From positions 1 through 16,511 of the forward strand of contig JBOHHM010000150.1 of assembly GCA_050725495.1 (NCBI GenBank): a stretch of DNA of 16,511 nucleotides. Reading direction: 5' to 3'. The stretch is from JBOHHM01 sp050725495 (GTDB lineage: Bacteria; Pseudomonadota; Gammaproteobacteria; Burkholderiales; Burkholderiaceae_C). The position numbers were made by a program, and so were the translations under genes. The notes under the pieces are model-generated. The model searched no databases, was not told the DNA's origin, and saw only the letters and a program-made list of their open reading frames with translations. Shown one piece after another: positions 6,828 through 13,356 of this stretch. How positions within the stretch are numbered: the first letter of the stretch is position 1; each line of letters opens with the position of its first letter.

Positions 6828-8663
6828 TCAGCGGACCGGCTTGGCCGCTCGCTTTTTCATGTCGCGCGGAACGAACACCTTGCCGCCATTGCCGGGCTTG
6901 GCCATTACGGGTTTGCCGAAGGCCGGCTTGCGGGCCGCGAAGTCGCCACGCGGGGCGAAGCCGTCGTTGAAGCCGCCTTTGCGATCGAAGGGCTTGCCAT
7001 CACGCGCGGCGTCGCGGCGGTCGAAGCTGCGTTCCTCATGCCGCCCAAAACCGCTATTGTTTTGATAGCTTTCTGCGCCGACTTGGCGGGGGCCACGGGC
7101 GTTTTTGTCACCATAGCCAGCGCCGAAGCCGCCACCGAAACCGCCGCGGCCGCCAGCGCCGAACTTGCGGTCGCGCGAATGGTGCTCGCGGTTGTCACGG
7201 CCACGGCCGCCGAAATCGCCACGCGGGCGCGATTCGGAGAAGCGCTGCTGCGGCTCCAGGCCCGGAATCACCTCGGCCTTGAAGGGCTGGCGGCTGTAGC
7301 CTTCGATGTCGAAGATCTTGCGGCGATCGCGGAATTCGGCAAAGGTCACGGCCAGCCCGTCGCGGCCGGCGCGGCCGGTGCGGCCGATGCGGTGGGTGTA
7401 GTCCTCGGCCTTCATCGGCAGGCCGAAGTTGAACACGTGGGTGATCGTCGGCACGTCGATGCCACGCGCAGCCACATCGGTGGCCACCAGGATCTGCACC
7501 TGGCCGTTGCGCAGCGCCATCAGGCGGCGGTTGCGCAGGCCCTGGCTGAGCGCCCCGTGCAGCGCGACGGCGGAAAAGCCGTCTTGCTGCAGGTCGTTGG
7601 CCAGGCCGTCGCACTCGACCTGGGTGCTGGCAAACACGATGGCCTGGTCGATCGAGGTGTCGCACAGCCAGTGGTCGAGCAGCTTGCGCTTGTGGCTGGC
7701 GTGGTCGGCCCAGAACAGCACCTGCTTGATATTCGCGTGCTTTTCCTGCGGACTGTCGATCTGCACTTTCTGCGGCTGGCGCATCACGCGCGCGGCCAGT
7801 TGCTGAATGCGCGGCGCAAAAGTGGCGCTGAACATCATGGTCTGCTGGCGCTCGATGGTCAGCTGGTTGATCTCGGCCAGATCGTCGGAGAAACCGAGGT
7901 CGAGCATGCGGTCGGCCTCGTCGACCACCAGGAACTGGACCTGGTCGAGCTTGATCTGCATGGAGCGCTGCAGGTCGAGCAGGCGGCCCGGCGTGGCGAC
8001 CACGAGGTTGGCGTTCTGCAGCTTGGCGATTTGCAGCTGGTAGGGCATGCCGCCGACCACGTTGGCAATGCGCAGGCCCTTGCAATGCTTGACCAGGTCG
8101 ATCGCGTCGTGCGCGACCTGCTGCGCGAGTTCGCGCGTGGGGCACAGGACCAGGGCGCCGGGGGTGGCGGCCTTGAAGTGGCGCGGGTTGGTCGGGTCCT
8201 TGCGCTTGGCCCGCTTGGGCAGAGCTTCACCCTTGGCGGCCGCTTCGGCGGCGGCGCGCTCAAAGTCGGCGCGCTCCTTCGCCACGGCCTGCTCCTGCTG
8301 GCGGATCAAGGTGTGCAGCACGGGAAGCAGGAAGGCGGCGGTCTTGCCGCTGCCGGTCTGGCTGGAGACCATCAGGTCGATGAAGCGAGCGGCCTCACCG
8401 GCTTCAGCCTCGGCGGGCATGGCCAGGGGGATGGCTTTTTCCTGCACCGTGGTCGGCTGGGTAAAGCCCAGGTCTTCCACTGCACGCAGCAGTTCGGGGG
8501 CCAGGCCCAGTTTCACGAAACCGTTGGGGGCGGCCGGTGCCGCCTCGGCCAACTCGTTCAGGCCCTCAGCGGAGCCGGAAAAATCGCAAGCAGGCTGGAA
8601 AAAAGTCTCAGCCAAAGATTCGGCAGGCGCAAAGTCGCCCTGCACTTCAAAAGTGTCGGTCAT
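6828..8663 (-). CDS. rhlE: DEAD-box ATP-dependent RNA helicase, RhlE-like
   Basis: About 611 residues. The Q-motif region has F-x3-G-L...G-F-T-Q-P-T-T-V-Q (49-74). Motif I is S-Q-T-G-S-G-K-T (101-108), motif Ia P-T-R-E-L-A-Q-Q (175-182), Ib T-P-G-R, II D-E-A-D (248-251), III S-A-T (279-281), V A-T-D-V-A-A-R-G-I-D and VI H-R-I-G-R-T-G-R (424-431). It unwinds short RNA duplexes in ribosome assembly or RNA decay. An unusual charged, Ala-rich insert of about 40 residues lies between motifs I and Ia (123-165). The C-terminal 130 residues are an RG/FG-rich disordered RNA-binding tail. I chose ATG 8663 (M-T-D-T-F) over an ATG 7 codons upstream because the extra residues look non-native; neither has a strong Shine-Dalgarno. 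A structured leader precedes it. Confidence 0.9.
   Translation of the reverse strand: MTDTFEVQGDFAPAESLAETFFQPACDFSGSAEGLNELAEAAPAAPNGFVKLGLAPELLRAVEDLGFTQPTTVQEKAIPLAMPAEAEAGEAARFIDLMVSSQTGSGKTAAFLLPVLHTLIRQQEQAVAKERADFERAAAEAAAKGEALPKRAKRKDPTNPRHFKAATPGALVLCPTRELAQQVAHDAIDLVKHCKGLRIANVVGGMPYQLQIAKLQNANLVVATPGRLLDLQRSMQIKLDQVQFLVVDEADRMLDLGFSDDLAEINQLTIERQQTMMFSATFAPRIQQLAARVMRQPQKVQIDSPQEKHANIKQVLFWADHASHKRKLLDHWLCDTSIDQAIVFASTQVECDGLANDLQQDGFSAVALHGALSQGLRNRRLMALRNGQVQILVATDVAARGIDVPTITHVFNFGLPMKAEDYTHRIGRTGRAGRDGLAVTFAEFRDRRKIFDIEGYSRQPFKAEVIPGLEPQQRFSESRPRGDFGGRGRDNREHHSRDRKFGAGGRGGFGGGFGAGYGDKNARGPRQVGAESYQNNSGFGRHEERSFDRRDAARDGKPFDRKGGFNDGFAPRGDFAARKPAFGKPVMAKPGNGGKVFVPRDMKKRAAKPVR
7053..7069 (-). 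repeat. 17-bp mini-palindrome, copy 2 (inside the helicase gene)
   Basis: On the minus strand GCTATCAAAACAATAGC, with 5-bp inverted arms GCTAT/ATAGC. It encodes S-Y-Q-N-N-S in the disordered RG-rich tail, where an insertion would be tolerated. It is clearly AT-richer than the flanks. Confidence 0.6.
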
Positions 8664-8700
8664 GTTGTACTCACACGAAATCACCGCAGGGGCTGCGGCT

Positions 8701-8741
8701 GCTTCGTCAATGGTTAAAAAACATCAACCATCAAACGAAGC
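8701..8741 (-). other. Leader stem-loop D, proximal to the helicase start
   Basis: Outer arms GCTTCGT and ACGAAGC (7 bp) enclose inner arms ATGGTT and AACCAT (6 bp) separated by small internal loops, with an apical loop rich in U. It lies 38 bases upstream of the helicase start codon. It is not a terminator, since the U run is in the loop. Confidence 0.6.
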
Positions 8742-8743
8742 CA

Positions 8744-8829
8744 GCGCCGGTGGGGCCGGCGCGGGGACTCATTTCTACGAGTCCGGTGCGTGAAGGGAGA
8801 TGCGCAAAACGCGCTGCTGTTTGCAGCGC
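8744..8829 (-). other. Leader stem-loops A-C of the helicase mRNA
   Basis: Three perfect hairpins in series. A: GCGCTGC/GCAGCGC at 8829-8811, 7 bp with a 5-nt loop. B: GGACTC/GAGTCC at 8784-8765, 6 bp with an 8-nt loop. C: GCGCCGG/CCGGCGC at 8762-8744, 7 bp with a 5-nt loop. With stem-loop D they nearly fill the gap between the predicted transcription start and the helicase start codon. Confidence 0.6.
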
Positions 8830-8837
8830 AGTCTTGA

Positions 8838-8846
8838 ATTATTGCA
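8838..8846 (-). promoter_or_regulatory. Extended -10 promoter for the helicase gene
   Basis: On the minus strand TGCAATAAT: TGn followed by AATAAT, 5 of 6 to TATAAT. A possible -35 TTAGGT lies 18 bases upstream of the hexamer. It would start transcription near 8831, giving a leader of about 170 nt, and sits just downstream of the orn stop. Confidence 0.5.
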
Positions 8847-8867
8847 CGGATTCGGGTTTTTACCTAA

Positions 8868-9437
8868 TCACCCCATCTTGATGAACTGCTCGCGGTAGTG
8901 CGCCAGCTCGTCGATCGACTCGTGCACGTCGGCCAGGGCCGTGTGTTTCTGCTGTTTCTTGAACGCGTTGTAGACCTCGGGCCGCCAGCGCTTGGCCAGT
9001 TCCTTCAAGGTGCTGACATCGAGGTTGCGGTAGTGGAAAAAGGCTTCCAGCTTGGGCATGTACTTGACCAGGAAGCGGCGATCCTGGCCGATGCTGTTGC
9101 CGCACATCGGCGTGGAAGCCTTGGGCACGTATTTGGCGAGGAAGTCGAGGATTTGCTGCTCGGCCTCGGCCTCGGTCACGGTCGAGGCCTTGACCTTGTC
9201 GATCAAGCCACTCTTGCCGTGCGTGCCCTTGTTCCAGGCGTCCATTTGGTTGAGCTGCTCGTCGCTCTGGTGAATCACCAACACCGGGCCTTCGATGCGG
9301 GGCTCCAGATTCGGGCCGGTCACGACCACCGCGATTTCCAGCAGGCGCTCTTTCTCGGGGTCCAGGCCGGTCATTTCGCAGTCGAGCCAGACCAGGTTCT
9401 GGTCGGATTTGGTGAGGGTGGCAATAACGTCAGACAT
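8868..9437 (-). CDS. orn: Oligoribonuclease
   Basis: A 189-residue DEDDh 3'-5' exoribonuclease that degrades 2-5-nt RNAs, including pGpG from cyclic-di-GMP turnover, to mononucleotides in the cytoplasm. The Exo I motif W-L-D-C-E-M-T-G-L (Asp19, Glu21) is near the N-terminus. Exo II is in M-C-G-N-S-I-G-Q-D-R-R-F-L, and Exo III is H-T-A-L-A-D-V-H-E-S-I with the catalytic His and Asp. Length is typical. It is divergent from the M48 protease gene (59 bp between ATGs) and upstream of the helicase gene, which has its own promoter, so orn and rhlE may be only partly co-transcribed. No Shine-Dalgarno is obvious before ATG 9437. Confidence 0.96.
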   Translation of the reverse strand: MSDVIATLTKSDQNLVWLDCEMTGLDPEKERLLEIAVVVTGPNLEPRIEGPVLVIHQSDEQLNQMDAWNKGTHGKSGLIDKVKASTVTEAEAEQQILDFLAKYVPKASTPMCGNSIGQDRRFLVKYMPKLEAFFHYRNLDVSTLKELAKRWRPEVYNAFKKQQKHTALADVHESIDELAHYREQFIKMG

Positions 9438-9496
9438 GGCCGGGATTGTCGCCCAAGCCGCCTGGCCCGCATGAAATCAGCCTAAACTCTTTCTTT

Positions 9497-10801
9497 ATGC
9501 CCTCCTCTCTCGTTCTGACCTTCGCTTTTGCCGCTGCGCTGGTGGCCGGCCTGGCGCTCAAGTTCTGGCTGGCCTCGCGCCAGATCCGCCATGTGGCACG
9601 GCACCGCGCCGCCGTGCCCGCTGCATTTGCCCAGACCATCACGCTGGCGGCGCACCAGAAGGCGGCCGACTACACGATCACCAAGGCCCGCTTCGGCCTG
9701 CTGGAACTGGCCCTGGGCGCGGCCGTGCTGCTGGGCTGGACCCTGCTCGGCGGGCTGGACGCGCTCAATCACGCGCTGCTGGCCTGGCTGGGCGGCGGCA
9801 TGGTGCAGCAACTGGCCCTGCTCGCCGCTTTCGCGCTGATCGGTGGCCTGATCGAGCTGCCCCTCACGCTGTACCAGACCTTTGTGATCGAGCAGCGTTT
9901 CGGCTTCAACAAGATGACGTTCAAGCTCTGGCTGCTGGACCTGCTCAAATCCACGCTGATCGGCGTCGTCATCGGCCTGCCGATGGCCGCGCTGATCTTG
10001 TGGCTGATGGCAACGCTGCCGGCCAGCCCCTGGTGGACCTCATGGTGGTTACTGGCCTGGGGCGCCTGGATGGGCTTCAACCTGCTCTTGCTGCTGATCT
10101 ACCCTACGTTCATCGCGCCGCTGTTCAACAGGTTCGAGCCGCTCGAAGACGAGTCGCTCAAGGCCCGCGTGACGGCGCTGATGCAGCGCTGCGGCTTTGC
10201 GGCCAAGGGCCTGTTCGTGATGGACGGCAGCAAGCGCACCGCCCATGCGAATGCCTACTTCACCGGTTTCGGCGCGGCCAAGCGCGTGGTGTTCTACGAC
10301 ACGCTGCTGCGCCAACTGAGCCCGGGCGAGGTCGACGCTGTGCTGGCCCATGAGCTGGGTCACTTCAAGCACAAGCACATCGTCAAGCGCATCGCGAGCC
10401 TGTTCGCCCTGAGTCTGGCCGGCTTTGCGCTGCTGGGCTGGCTGAGCACGCAGGCCTGGTTCTACACCGGCCTGGGCGTGCAGCCGAACATCGCTGCCGC
10501 AGGGGCCCTGGCAGCCGCACCGAACGACGCGCTGGCCCTGCTGCTGTTCGTGCTGGCCGTGCCGGTGTTCTCCTTCTTCATCTCGCCGCTGTTCGCGCAG
10601 CTCTCGCGTCGCCACGAGTTCGAGGCCGACGCCTATGCCGTGGCCCAGACCAATGGCCAGGATCTGGCCAGCGCGCTGCTCAAGCTCTATGAAGACAACG
10701 CCTCCACATTGACGCCCGACCCGGTCTTCGTGAAGTTCTACTATTCCCACCCGCCGGCCAGCGAACGGCTGGCCCGCATGAGCGCAGGAGCCACCCCATG
10801 A
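9497..10801 (+). CDS. M48 family zinc metalloprotease, Ste24/CAAX-protease-like membrane protein
   Basis: About 434 residues with several transmembrane helices (near 5-25, 70-88, 104-125, 150-172, 183-205, 300-318 and 345-365). The zinc-binding H-E-L-G-H is at 285-289, followed by F-K-H-K-H. The third ligand Glu374 is in H-E-F-E-A-D-A-Y. A terminal S-H-P-P-A-S-E-R-L is also typical of M48. Family members cleave membrane or misfolded envelope proteins at the inner membrane; bacteria lack prenylated CAAX substrates in general, so the natural target is unknown. ATG 9497 is preferred to an upstream TTG (9446) because the hydrophobic helix starts right after it; the Shine-Dalgarno is poor. The stop overlaps the dehydratase start (ATGA), so the two are coupled. 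Confidence 0.9.
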   Translation: MPSSLVLTFAFAAALVAGLALKFWLASRQIRHVARHRAAVPAAFAQTITLAAHQKAADYTITKARFGLLELALGAAVLLGWTLLGGLDALNHALLAWLGGGMVQQLALLAAFALIGGLIELPLTLYQTFVIEQRFGFNKMTFKLWLLDLLKSTLIGVVIGLPMAALILWLMATLPASPWWTSWWLLAWGAWMGFNLLLLLIYPTFIAPLFNRFEPLEDESLKARVTALMQRCGFAAKGLFVMDGSKRTAHANAYFTGFGAAKRVVFYDTLLRQLSPGEVDAVLAHELGHFKHKHIVKRIASLFALSLAGFALLGWLSTQAWFYTGLGVQPNIAAAGALAAAPNDALALLLFVLAVPVFSFFISPLFAQLSRRHEFEADAYAVAQTNGQDLASALLKLYEDNASTLTPDPVFVKFYYSHPPASERLARMSAGATP

Positions 10802-11133
10802 GCAGTGTTTTGAAGAAAAAAGACTGGTCTACCCAGACCAGACGGGCGCTATCCGCTACGGAAATCGTAGCAAAGCTGGCGCAGCTCGAAGGCTGGAAAC
10901 TCAGCGGCGACGGCCCGTCCGTGGCGATCGAGAAGACCTACCACTTCGCCAACTACTACGAGACCATCTCGTTCGTGAACGCGCTGGCCTTCATCGCCAA
11001 TGCGCAGGACCACCACCCCGACCTGTCGGTGCACTACAACCGCTGCGTCGTGCGCTTCAACACCCACGACGTCAACGGCATTTCCACCACCGACTTTGAC
11101 TGCGCATCGCAAATCGATGCGCTGATCGCTTGA
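10798..11133 (+). CDS. phhB: Pterin-4a-carbinolamine dehydratase
   Basis: 111 residues, the normal size. The core motif H-H-P-D-L-S-V-H-Y-N (about 72-81) carries the active-site histidines, preceded by F-V-N-A-L-A-F-I-A-N-A-Q-D as usual. It dehydrates 4a-hydroxytetrahydrobiopterin to quinonoid dihydropterin, supporting phenylalanine hydroxylase or a molybdopterin-related role; no phhA is in the window. It overlaps the M48 protease stop by 4 bases. A 17-bp mini-palindrome is embedded in frame near the N-terminus. Confidence 0.93.
   Translation: MSSVLKKKDWSTQTRRALSATEIVAKLAQLEGWKLSGDGPSVAIEKTYHFANYYETISFVNALAFIANAQDHHPDLSVHYNRCVVRFNTHDVNGISTTDFDCASQIDALIA
10855..10871 (+). repeat. 17-bp mini-palindrome, copy 3 (inside phhB)
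   Basis: GCTACGGAAATCGTAGC has 6-bp inverted arms GCTACG/CGTAGC and a 5-nt centre. It encodes A-T-E-I-V-A near the N-terminus, ahead of the conserved core. Confidence 0.5.
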
Positions 11134-11184
11134 GCGGCGCAGCGGTGTCGGCCGTCAGCATGGGGACGCTTGTGGGGATGCGGA

Positions 11185-12105
11185 TTGCTTGAGCGCCCTA
11201 CGCTCGACCGAGGACTGGTGGTCGCCAGCTACGGCCGCCATTGCCTGGTCGAAACGCCCGAGGGCCAGCGTCTGATTTGCCACCCGCGCGGCAAGAAAAG
11301 CCAGGCGGTGGTGGGCGACCGGGTGTTATGGCAGGCCTCGCGCGACGAAGGTACGGTGGAAAAAATCGAGGAGCGGCGCAACCTGTTTTACCGGCAGGAC
11401 GAAATCCGCACCAAGTCCTTCGCGGCCAACCTGGACCAGGTGCTGATCCTGATTGCGGCCGAGCCCGAGTTTTCCGAAAGCCAGCTCTCACGCGCGCTGA
11501 TTGCGGCCGAGGCCGAGCACATCACGCCGCTGATCGCGCTCAACAAGAGCGATCTGGTCGAGCCCTTCGAGCATGCCTGGACCAAGCTGGCGCCCTACCG
11601 CGCCATGCACTACGGCGTGCTGCCGCTGTCGCTGCGACACTCGAAGGACGTGGACCACGAGCACCTGCTGCGCCACCTGCAGGGCAGGACCACGCTGGTG
11701 CTCGGGCCCTCGGGCGCCGGCAAGAGCACGCTGATCAACCTGCTGGTGCCCGGCGCCATGGCCGAGACCAACGAAATTTCACAGGCGCTGAACTCCGGCA
11801 AGCACACCACCACCAGCACCACCTGGTACTGGGTCGACGCGGCCAGAAGTACCGCCTTGATCGACTCCCCCGGCTTCCAGGAATTCGGCCTCAACCATAT
11901 CGAAGCGGCGCAGCTGGCCGCCTACATGCCCGACCTCAAGCCCCATGTGAGCCGCTGCAAGTTCTACAACTGCACGCACCTGCATGAACCGGGCTGCGGC
12001 GTGATGTCAGCAGTCAAATCCAATCCTGGCCCGGAAGAAATCAGCGAGCGCCGCTACAAAATATATAGCACCCTGTTTGCCGAGCTGTCGCAGCCCAAAT
12101 ACTGA
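11185..12105 (+). CDS. rsgA: Ribosome small subunit-dependent GTPase A
   Basis: About 306 residues. An N-terminal OB fold (G-L-V-V-A-S-Y-G-R-H-C...R-G-K-K-S-Q-A-V-V-G-D-R-V) precedes a circularly permuted GTPase with order G4-G1-G3. G4 is A-L-N-K-S-D, G1 is G-P-S-G-A-G-K-S-T-L, and the switch region ends G-K-H-T-T-T-S-T; G3 is D-S-P-G-F. A C-terminal zinc knuckle has C-K-F-Y-N-C-T-H-L-H-E-P-G-C. It acts late in 30S ribosome maturation. The start is unsure. No in-frame ATG exists near the domain boundary; TTG 11185 with TGGGGA 6 bases upstream is favoured, and TTG 11170 is the alternative. A mini-palindrome near the C-terminus gives low-GC codons (K-I-Y-S). Confidence 0.93.
   Translation: MLERPTLDRGLVVASYGRHCLVETPEGQRLICHPRGKKSQAVVGDRVLWQASRDEGTVEKIEERRNLFYRQDEIRTKSFAANLDQVLILIAAEPEFSESQLSRALIAAEAEHITPLIALNKSDLVEPFEHAWTKLAPYRAMHYGVLPLSLRHSKDVDHEHLLRHLQGRTTLVLGPSGAGKSTLINLLVPGAMAETNEISQALNSGKHTTTSTTWYWVDAARSTALIDSPGFQEFGLNHIEAAQLAAYMPDLKPHVSRCKFYNCTHLHEPGCGVMSAVKSNPGPEEISERRYKIYSTLFAELSQPKY
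12053..12069 (+). repeat. 17-bp mini-palindrome, copy 4 (inside rsgA)
   Basis: GCTACAAAATATATAGC has GCTA/TAGC arms and an AT-only centre apart from one C. It encodes Y-K-I-Y-S near the C-terminus with codons (AAA ATA TAT) rare in the rest of the gene. Confidence 0.55.
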
Positions 12106-12119
12106 GGCGGAGGACCTGT

Positions 12120-13274
12120 TTACCGGCCGACCAGCAAGCCTAGCGCGCGGACCAGGGCGTCGCATTGCGCCGGCGTGCCGATGCTGATGCGCAGGTACTG
12201 CTCGATGCGCGGCAGACGGAAATGCCGCACCAGGATGGCTTGCTCGCGCAGCCGGGCCGCCAGCCTGGCCGCATGGTGCCCTGGGTGGCGAACGAAAATG
12301 AAATTGGCGGCCGAGGGCAGGACCTCGAAGCCCAGTGGCTCCAGCTGCTGCGCGAGCGCCTCGCGGCTTTGCATCACGGCCCGGCGGGTCTGCTCGAAAT
12401 AGGCCCGGTCCTCATAAGCCGCCACGGCACCGGCGATGGCCAGGCGGTCCAGCGGATAGGAATTGAAGCTGTTCTTGACCCGCTCCAGCGCCTCGATCAG
12501 GTGCCGCTGGCCGGCGGCAAAGCCCACGCGCAGGCCCGCCAGCGAACGCGATTTGGACAGCGTATGGACCACCAGCAGATTCGGGTAACGCTCGATCAGG
12601 CCGATCGCGCTCTCGCTGCCAAAGTCCACATAGGCTTCGTCGACCAGCACCACGCACTCTCTCTGGCTTTGCAGCAGCCGTTCCAGCGCCGCCAGCGGCA
12701 AGGCGCTGCCGGTCGGCGCATTCGGGTTCGCGATCACCACGCCGCCGGCGGCTGTGCCGGCGTAGTCCTCGACCCGGATCTGCATCGCCGCATCGAGCGG
12801 CACCACCTCGAACGCAATGTCGTACAGCCCGCAGTAGACCTGGTAGAAGCTGTAGGTGACGTCGGGCATCAGGATGGCGCGGTCCTGCTGGAAGAAGGCG
12901 AAAAACGCGTGCGCGAGCACCTCGTCGGAGCCATTGCCCACGAAGACCTGCGCGGCGTCGATGCCATGGTGGCTGGCGATGGCTTGCCGCAGCGCCGTGG
13001 CGTCCGGGTCCGGGTAGAGTTGCAGGCCCTGCCGCGCCGCCTCGCTGACGGCCTGCACCACATGAGGCGAAGGCGGGTACGGGTTCTCGTTGGTATTGAG
13101 CGCCCCCAGCCCTGCCGCTTCGCGTCAGGCCCCCCGAGGGGGTGCAAGAAAACTTGGGGCGGCCCGGCGTTTTCTTGAGAGCTTGACCAGGTTGGGGATG
13201 CGCGGCTGCTCGCCCGGCACGTAAGGAACCAGGCTGCGGACCACGGGACTCCAAAAGAATTCCCTCGAATTCAC
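12120..13274 (-). pseudogene. hisC: Histidinol-phosphate aminotransferase, interrupted by an 81-bp repeat insertion
   Basis: The intact reading would be 357 residues, normal for HisC, a PLP aminotransferase making histidinol phosphate. It starts at GTG 13274 with AGGAG upstream and reads N-S-R-E-F-F-W-S-P-V-V-R...P-N-L-V-K-L to 13179. An 81-bp element (13178-13098) then intervenes, followed by N-T-N-E-N-P-Y-P-P-S-P in the same frame. The insert carries TGA at 13127-13125, so translation should stop after 49 codons. Downstream the enzyme is intact: N-P-N-A-P-T-G, D-E-A-Y-V-D-F-G, and the PLP lysine in T-L-S-K-S-R-S-L-A-G-L-R-V-G. An internal GTG (13061) could give a 313-residue protein, but it would lack the N-T-N-E-N-P segment. 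It stands apart from a his operon, so it may be a paralogue; a second hisC elsewhere would explain tolerance. Confidence 0.85.
13098..13178 (-). repeat. GC-rich repeat element, copy B, inserted in hisC
   Basis: 81 bp including one copy of the flanking CTC. On the minus strand it begins TCAAGAAAAC and holds CGCCCCAAG, then GTTTTCTTG, an exact 9-bp inverted partner of CAAGAAAAC. Next come CCCCCTCGGGGGGC, GCGAAGCG and GGGGGCG. The blocks match those at 5450-5503 in the same order. CTC occurs at both edges (13181-13179 and 13100-13098), consistent with a 3-bp target duplication. Confidence 0.8.
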
Positions 13275-13278
13275 GGAT

Positions 13279-13295
13279 GCTCCTGAATTGATAGC
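13279..13295 (-). repeat. 17-bp mini-repeat, copy 5 (hisC leader)
   Basis: On the minus strand GCTATCAATTCAGGAGC, 15 of 17 identical to the copy at 3004-3020. Its AGGAG lies 5 bases before the GTG start of hisC, so the repeat itself provides the ribosome binding site. Confidence 0.6.
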
Positions 13296-13356
13296 ATTGG
13301 GCGTTCACCAGACGCCGACCTTATCGAATTGTCACTAAGGAATTGCGCCGGATGCG

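Noticed and set aside
6807..8717. A 636-codon plus-strand open frame over the helicase gene
   Set aside because: It is antisense to a helicase with all DEAD-box motifs; its translation has no recognisable domain and reflects high-GC codon bias.
9438..9496. Possible leaderless divergent promoters for orn and the M48 gene (GACAAT and TAAACT boxes)
   Set aside because: The boxes match consensus only partly and no -35 is seen; too weak to annotate.
12412..13308. A 298-codon minus-strand frame that reads through the insertion in hisC
   Set aside because: It is out of frame with HisC on both sides of the insertion; only short stretches look protein-like, with R/A/G-rich shadow composition elsewhere.
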